A DNA stretch of 16,909 bases from JAWKIW01 sp046331175. Lineage in GTDB: Bacteria > Actinomycetota > Acidimicrobiia > Acidimicrobiales > Acidimicrobilacustridaceae. The stretch lies in NCBI GenBank assembly GCA_046331175.1, contig JAXLRI010000029.1, forward strand, positions 1-16,909. The letters are read 5' to 3'. The translations under genes were made by a program, and so were the position numbers. Position 1 is the first letter of the stretch, and the number at the start of each line of letters is the position of its first letter. Positions 14,092-16,909 of this stretch are shown here, in pieces. Below the pieces are notes generated by a model, which saw nothing but the letters and a program-made list of their open reading frames with translations, ran no database searches and had not been told where the DNA came from.

Positions 14092-15201
14092 TCAGGGCGA
14101 GCCGGTGAGCGTGAGCGGGGGGACGGTGCCGGCGGTCTTCATGGCGGTGAGGGCGGCCTGGTCGGGGCCCAGCTCGGCGCGGAGGAAGTCGAGCACCACG
14201 GGGTCGACCTTCGCCCGCAGCGCGGCGTCCTGCAGCGGGCCGAGGTGCGAGCCGCCCTGGACGGTGAGCAGGTACTTGGGGGCCGAGGCCCCGTCGTAGA
14301 TGGCCTTGCCGCGGCTGTAGGACGTGATGCTGTCGGCGTTGCCGTGGACGACGAGCAGCGGGGGGTTGGAGGCGCCGAACCACGTCGACGGGAAGAAGGC
14401 CTGCTCGGGTGCGTAGGCCACCACGGCCTTGATCCGCGGGTCGCGGCAGCACGAGTTGGCGGCCATGGCGGCCACGGTGTTGCCGCCGTCGCTGTGGCCC
14501 ACGACGGCGATGCGGGCCGGGTCGACGACCCCCGAGAACGGGCCGGGGCCGTTGGACGCCGCCAGCACGTTGGTGATGACGACGCCGAGGTCGGCCGGCT
14601 GGTTGGGCAGGTCGGACTCGACGGTGGGGCCCGGCAGCGCCGTGCTGGTGAGGGGCAGCTCGGGGGCGGCGACGACGTAGCCGGCCGCCGCCCACCCCCG
14701 CAGCGCGTCGGCGTAGGCGGCCGTGTCGATGTTGAAGCCGTGGGCGAACACGATGAGGGGGAAGGGCCCGGTGGCGGGCGGCAGGGCGCCCTCGGGCGTG
14801 CCGACCGGCGCGCTCGACGGGTAGCGGACGATGGTCTTCAACGTGCGGGTGGGGGCACCGGCGACGTTGCCCCGGGCACCCGTCGGACGGGTGGGGTCGA
14901 CGTAGGTGGCGGTGACGACGCCGACGCTGAACGGCGGTCCGGGCGTCTTGGCGGGGGCAGCGGCCTTCGTCGGAGCCGTGGTGGTGGTGGACACCGCCGT
15001 GGTCGAGGTGGGAGCGGCGGTGGTCGTGGCCGGCGGAGTCGTGGTGGGTGCGGTCAGGGAGACGACCGGTCCGGTGGGCTCGAGCACCTGGTTCTGCGGC
15101 GGCAGCGGGTCGGTGTCGTTGCCGCCCTTCTTGCCCACGCACGCGGCGGCGACCAGCACCACCGCGGCGGCGAGCAGCACGATCCCCAGCCGTCGACCCA
15201 T
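14092..15201 (-). CDS. Secreted alpha/beta-hydrolase lipoprotein with Thr-rich linker
   Basis: This 369-residue exported esterase-like protein starts with a signal sequence (MGRRLGIVLLAAAVVLVAAAC). The lipobox is imperfect, with C21 as the candidate lipidated residue and AAA before it. A Thr/Pro/Ala linker (about 50-86) would lift the enzyme off the membrane. The catalytic domain resembles chlorophyllase/PAF-acetylhydrolase/dienelactone-hydrolase-type proteins: oxyanion segment FAHGFNID (152-159), nucleophile S237 in GHSDGG, acid D290 in VVHGNADSITSY, and H319 in QGGSHLGP. A Cys pair in NSCCRD (251-252) is noticeable. The frame is open further upstream. ATG 15201 gives the cleanest signal peptide, with a TACGGT box (15211-15216) 9 nt before it. 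ATG 15282 would add 27 residues and overlap the upstream stop (ATGA). The substrate is unknown. Confidence 0.92.
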   Translation of the reverse strand: MGRRLGIVLLAAAVVLVAAACVGKKGGNDTDPLPPQNQVLEPTGPVVSLTAPTTTPPATTTAAPTSTTAVSTTTTAPTKAAAPAKTPGPPFSVGVVTATYVDPTRPTGARGNVAGAPTRTLKTIVRYPSSAPVGTPEGALPPATGPFPLIVFAHGFNIDTAAYADALRGWAAAGYVVAAPELPLTSTALPGPTVESDLPNQPADLGVVITNVLAASNGPGPFSGVVDPARIAVVGHSDGGNTVAAMAANSCCRDPRIKAVVAYAPEQAFFPSTWFGASNPPLLVVHGNADSITSYSRGKAIYDGASAPKYLLTVQGGSHLGPLQDAALRAKVDPVVLDFLRAELGPDQAALTAMKTAGTVPPLTLTGSP

Positions 15202-15278
15202 CGCCGATCGACCGTAGCGGAGGTGCTCGGCGCCGCCGGTGCAGCCCTCGGCCGCTCGTCGCCGGGCTGAGGGGCGGC

Positions 15279-15935
15279 TCATCGCAGGCGGCGTCTCAGC
15301 TCGACGAAGACCTCTTCGCCGACGATGTCCTCGAGCTCCTCGGCCAGCGATTCGATGACCCGACGGTCGCCGACGTAGGCCCGCTCCCCCTCGGTGCAGC
15401 ACCACGCCATCGTCTCGCCCTCGGGCACCCAGTCGGCCCGGGACCAACGCCGCACGGTGGCGGTCTCTCGGTCGTCCTCGGTCGGTGCCCAGTCGATGCG
15501 GATCGGGAGCTGCCAGCACACCGACGGCTTCCAGTCGAGCGGCGACTCCCCCGCCTCGACCGCGGCCAGGTGGAGCGCGCACCCGGCGCCGCCGGCGAAG
15601 CCGGGTCGGTTGAAGAAGATGCACGCGCCATCGACGACACGGGTGTGCAGCCGCGTCGCATCGGAGAAGATGCCGGTGGAGGTGGGGTCCACCGCGTCGG
15701 CGTGGTGCTCGAAGCGGGCGGGCGACAGCATCGCGGCCATCGCGCTGATCATCATCGCTTCGTCCTCGTTCCCGAGGTCGGCGCCGACCGAGCAGCACCC
15801 CTGCTGCAGCTCCTCGGCCGGCTCGGGGAGGATCCCGAGGCAGCCCTTGCCCCAGATGCACGTCCAGCGGGAGCGGAGGAAGTCGGTCTCGAACCGCCAC
15901 ACGGTCTGGCCGTCGTCGATCTCCTCGAAGGGCAC
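15279..15935 (-). CDS. Cysteine-cluster protein of unknown function
   Basis: The protein is 218 residues if started at GTG 15935 (MPFEEIDDGQTVWRFETDFL). Nine cysteines stand out: C26, C32, C47, C48, C105, C119, C140, C179, C180, in CIWGKGC, GCCSVGAD, GACIFFNRPGF, GAGCALH, SVCWQLP and AWCCTEG. The pattern recalls metal-binding cysteine clusters of YkgJ/DUF3109-like proteins, so binding of zinc or an Fe-S cluster is likely, but I cannot name the family with certainty. There is no signal peptide or membrane segment. The frame is open to 16145, but that extension is low-complexity. The GTG choice is supported by a TATGTT box at 15942-15947, 6 nt upstream, the leaderless arrangement seen elsewhere in this window. 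Its TGA overlaps a possible ATG of the following lipoprotein gene. Confidence 0.85.
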   Translation of the reverse strand: MPFEEIDDGQTVWRFETDFLRSRWTCIWGKGCLGILPEPAEELQQGCCSVGADLGNEDEAMMISAMAAMLSPARFEHHADAVDPTSTGIFSDATRLHTRVVDGACIFFNRPGFAGGAGCALHLAAVEAGESPLDWKPSVCWQLPIRIDWAPTEDDRETATVRRWSRADWVPEGETMAWCCTEGERAYVGDRRVIESLAEELEDIVGEEVFVELRRRLR

Positions 15936-15941
15936 CCGCCG

Positions 15942-15947
15942 AACATA
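15942..15947 (-). promoter_or_regulatory. Putative -10 box of the cysteine-cluster gene (leaderless)
   Basis: TATGTT on the minus strand lies 6 nt before GTG 15935, with no Shine-Dalgarno in between. No clear -35 is found at 16-18 bp. Confidence 0.45.
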
Positions 15948-16200
15948 GGGGTTCGACCGGGCCCCAGCACGATGCGCGTGTGGACACTGCTCGACCTGCT
16001 CCCGCGTCGGTCGACCGTGATGTCGACCGAGGTGGTTGACGACCCTGCCGACACGGCGAGTGGGAGTCCATTCGGCCGAGCCGCAGCCGGAAACCGTGCT
16101 GGCCTGGGAGGTGGACGTAGCCGACGCGGCAGTAGCCACGCGCACGGCCGGCGATCAGCCCGTTCAGGACTCGTCGTTCATGCCCGCGCGATCTGGGACA
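15948..16200. other. Divergent spacer without a supported gene
   Basis: The spacer between the cysteine-cluster gene and the toxin-antitoxin operon shows no motif-bearing frame. It contains a 10-bp palindrome CGGTCGACCG (16008-16017), and tcgaccg from this palindrome is repeated just downstream. Open frames crossing it are shadows of the flanking genes. A decayed gene cannot be excluded. Confidence 0.5.
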
Positions 16201-16230
16201 TGGGCAACCCGTAGCACGACGTGCTACAGT
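16201..16230 (+). promoter_or_regulatory. Promoter and autoregulatory operator of the toxin-antitoxin operon
   Basis: A perfect palindrome GTAGCAC-GAC-GTGCTAC (16211-16227) overlaps the -10 box TACAGT (16225-16230). A -35-like TGGGCA (16201-16206) lies 18 bp upstream of the -10. The antitoxin ATG follows 8 nt after the -10. The arrangement is what is expected for repression by the antitoxin or toxin-antitoxin complex. Confidence 0.75.
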
Positions 16231-16238
16231 ACGAGGTC

Positions 16239-16493
16239 ATGGCCCGAGAACTCACCCAGCGCGAGCTGCGCAACGAGAGCGGCGAGATCATGCGCCGACT
16301 CGACGAGGGCGAGAGCTTCGTCGTGACCCGCAACGGTGTACCGGTGGCCGAGCTCACCCCGCTGCGACGGCATCGCTTCGTCTCAGCCGAGGCCGCGGTC
16401 GCCATGTTCCGGTCCGCGCCGGCGGTGGACTATCAGCAGTTCCGGGCCGACCTCGACCGGGTCGCGAGCCAAGACGCCGCCCCGCGTGGCTGA
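16239..16493 (+). CDS. Phd/YefM-type antitoxin
   Basis: This 84-residue antitoxin of the prevent-host-death family has the N-terminal DNA-binding and dimerisation part MARELTQRELRNESGEIMRR, then the signature GESFVVTRNGVPVAELTPL. A flexible C-terminal region (about 45-84, with FRADLDRVAS) would wrap the toxin. It should neutralise the PIN-domain RNase encoded next and repress its own promoter. The in-frame GTG at 16221 lies inside the operator palindrome. ATG 16239 is preferred because it is 8 nt downstream of the -10 box and begins the conserved region; the transcript is then nearly leaderless, and only a GAGG too close to the ATG is seen. It overlaps the toxin gene by 8 bases, consistent with coupled translation. 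Confidence 0.93.
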   Translation: MARELTQRELRNESGEIMRRLDEGESFVVTRNGVPVAELTPLRRHRFVSAEAAVAMFRSAPAVDYQQFRADLDRVASQDAAPRG

Positions 16494-16902
16494 GCACCAG
16501 CCCCGCCCGGCCCGGGGGCTGCTCGACACCTCGGCGATCATCGACCTCGAGCAGCTCGACCCGGCCCAGCTGCCCGTCGAGATCGCGGTGACGGCCATAT
16601 CCATGGCGGAGCTCGCCGCGGGCCCGCACGCCGCCAACGACGTCGACGAACGCGCCCGGCGCCAAGACCGGCTCCAGCGAGCAGAAGCAGCGTTCGATCC
16701 TCTGCCCTTCGACGGTGAGGCCGCTCGCGCGTACGGCCGCATCTACGCGGCCGTCGTCGAAGCTGGCCGCAAGGCACGAGGCGCTCGCGCGGTTGACCTC
16801 CTCATCGCAGCAATCGCATGCGCCAACGAGCTCCCGCTCTACACCCGCAACGAAACGGACTTCAAAGCCCTCGAAGGCCTCGTCGAGATCATCGCCGTGT
16901 GA
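16486..16902 (+). CDS. vapC: VapC-type PIN-domain toxin ribonuclease
   Basis: This 138-residue PIN-domain protein has the acidic metal-binding residues of VapC ribonucleases in order: D14 in LLDTSAIID, E42 in ISMAELAAG, D104 in ARAVDLLIAAIA, and D125 in TRNETDFKAL (N122 preceding). Such toxins cleave specific tRNAs or rRNA when freed from the antitoxin. The start is GTG 16486, overlapping the antitoxin stop by 8 bases; this keeps the conserved LLDTSAIID near the N-terminus as in homologs. The ORF ends 7 bases before the window edge and is complete. Base composition is visibly a little less GC-rich than the neighbouring genes, consistent with horizontal acquisition, but no mobile element is seen. 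The pairing of a Phd-type antitoxin with a VapC toxin is common. Confidence 0.95.
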   Translation: MAEHQPRPARGLLDTSAIIDLEQLDPAQLPVEIAVTAISMAELAAGPHAANDVDERARRQDRLQRAEAAFDPLPFDGEAARAYGRIYAAVVEAGRKARGARAVDLLIAAIACANELPLYTRNETDFKALEGLVEIIAV

Positions 16903-16909
16903 CGCCATC

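Noticed and set aside
15202..16071. Long upstream extension of the lipoprotein frame across the cysteine-cluster gene
   Set aside because: The extension would bury the signal peptide inside the protein and overlap a better-supported gene in another frame.
1..16909. CRISPR array, insertion sequence or integrase site
   Set aside because: No spaced identical repeats of CRISPR size, no transposase or recombinase motifs and no terminal inverted repeats were seen. The repeats present are tandem or lie inside one gene.

Overview
This window comes from the chromosome of a very GC-rich actinobacterium. GTG starts are common, coding is strongly biased to G/C at third positions, and several genes appear to be transcribed leaderless from TANNNT -10 elements. 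The gene mix (peptide chain release factor 3, paired beta-lactamase-fold esterases, a giant SCO7613-type membrane protein, WHG-type TetR, Thr-rich lipoprotein) would fit Acidimicrobiia (Iamia/Ilumatobacter-like). That placement is inference from gene style, not from a marker gene. I see no insertion sequence, prophage, CRISPR array, tRNA or rRNA.

Layout. Positions 1-11316 are all on the minus strand. Reading in the direction of transcription: a 1627-residue polytopic membrane protein (11316-6433), a Fur-family regulator (6335-5823), two paralogous serine hydrolases (5695-4508 and 4384-3158), a 500-base stretch with no gene I can support, a small Flp-pilin-like protein with a Thr-rich tail (2657-2277), release factor 3 (2084-492), and an aldo/keto reductase that runs off the left edge (426-1). 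A 266-base divergent region then separates the giant gene from a plus-strand pair of overlapping alpha/beta-hydrolase genes (11583-12554 and 12551-13288). These converge on a TetR gene (13930-13334). Further right on the minus strand are a cysteine-cluster protein (15935-15279) and a secreted alpha/beta-hydrolase lipoprotein (15201-14092). The right edge holds a Phd/VapC-type toxin-antitoxin pair on the plus strand (16239-16902) with a clear operator.

How the genes relate. Most of the window is ordinary chromosomal housekeeping and lipid/ester chemistry. Four hydrolases have recognisable active sites, and one further alpha/beta-hydrolase-fold protein appears to have lost its active site and is translationally coupled to an intact one. 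The most unusual object is the giant membrane protein. It has an N-terminal four-cysteine zinc ribbon, a long Pro/Ala linker, and a membrane region built from about nine tandem repeats of about 107 residues, two of which still share a 152-bp segment differing at only two bases. Other notable signals are an aberrant Flp-like pilin that lacks the conserved Glu, and a recurring TANNNT box 6-9 nt upstream of start codons. At the right edge, a perfect 7-3-7 palindrome overlaps the -10 box of the toxin-antitoxin operon.
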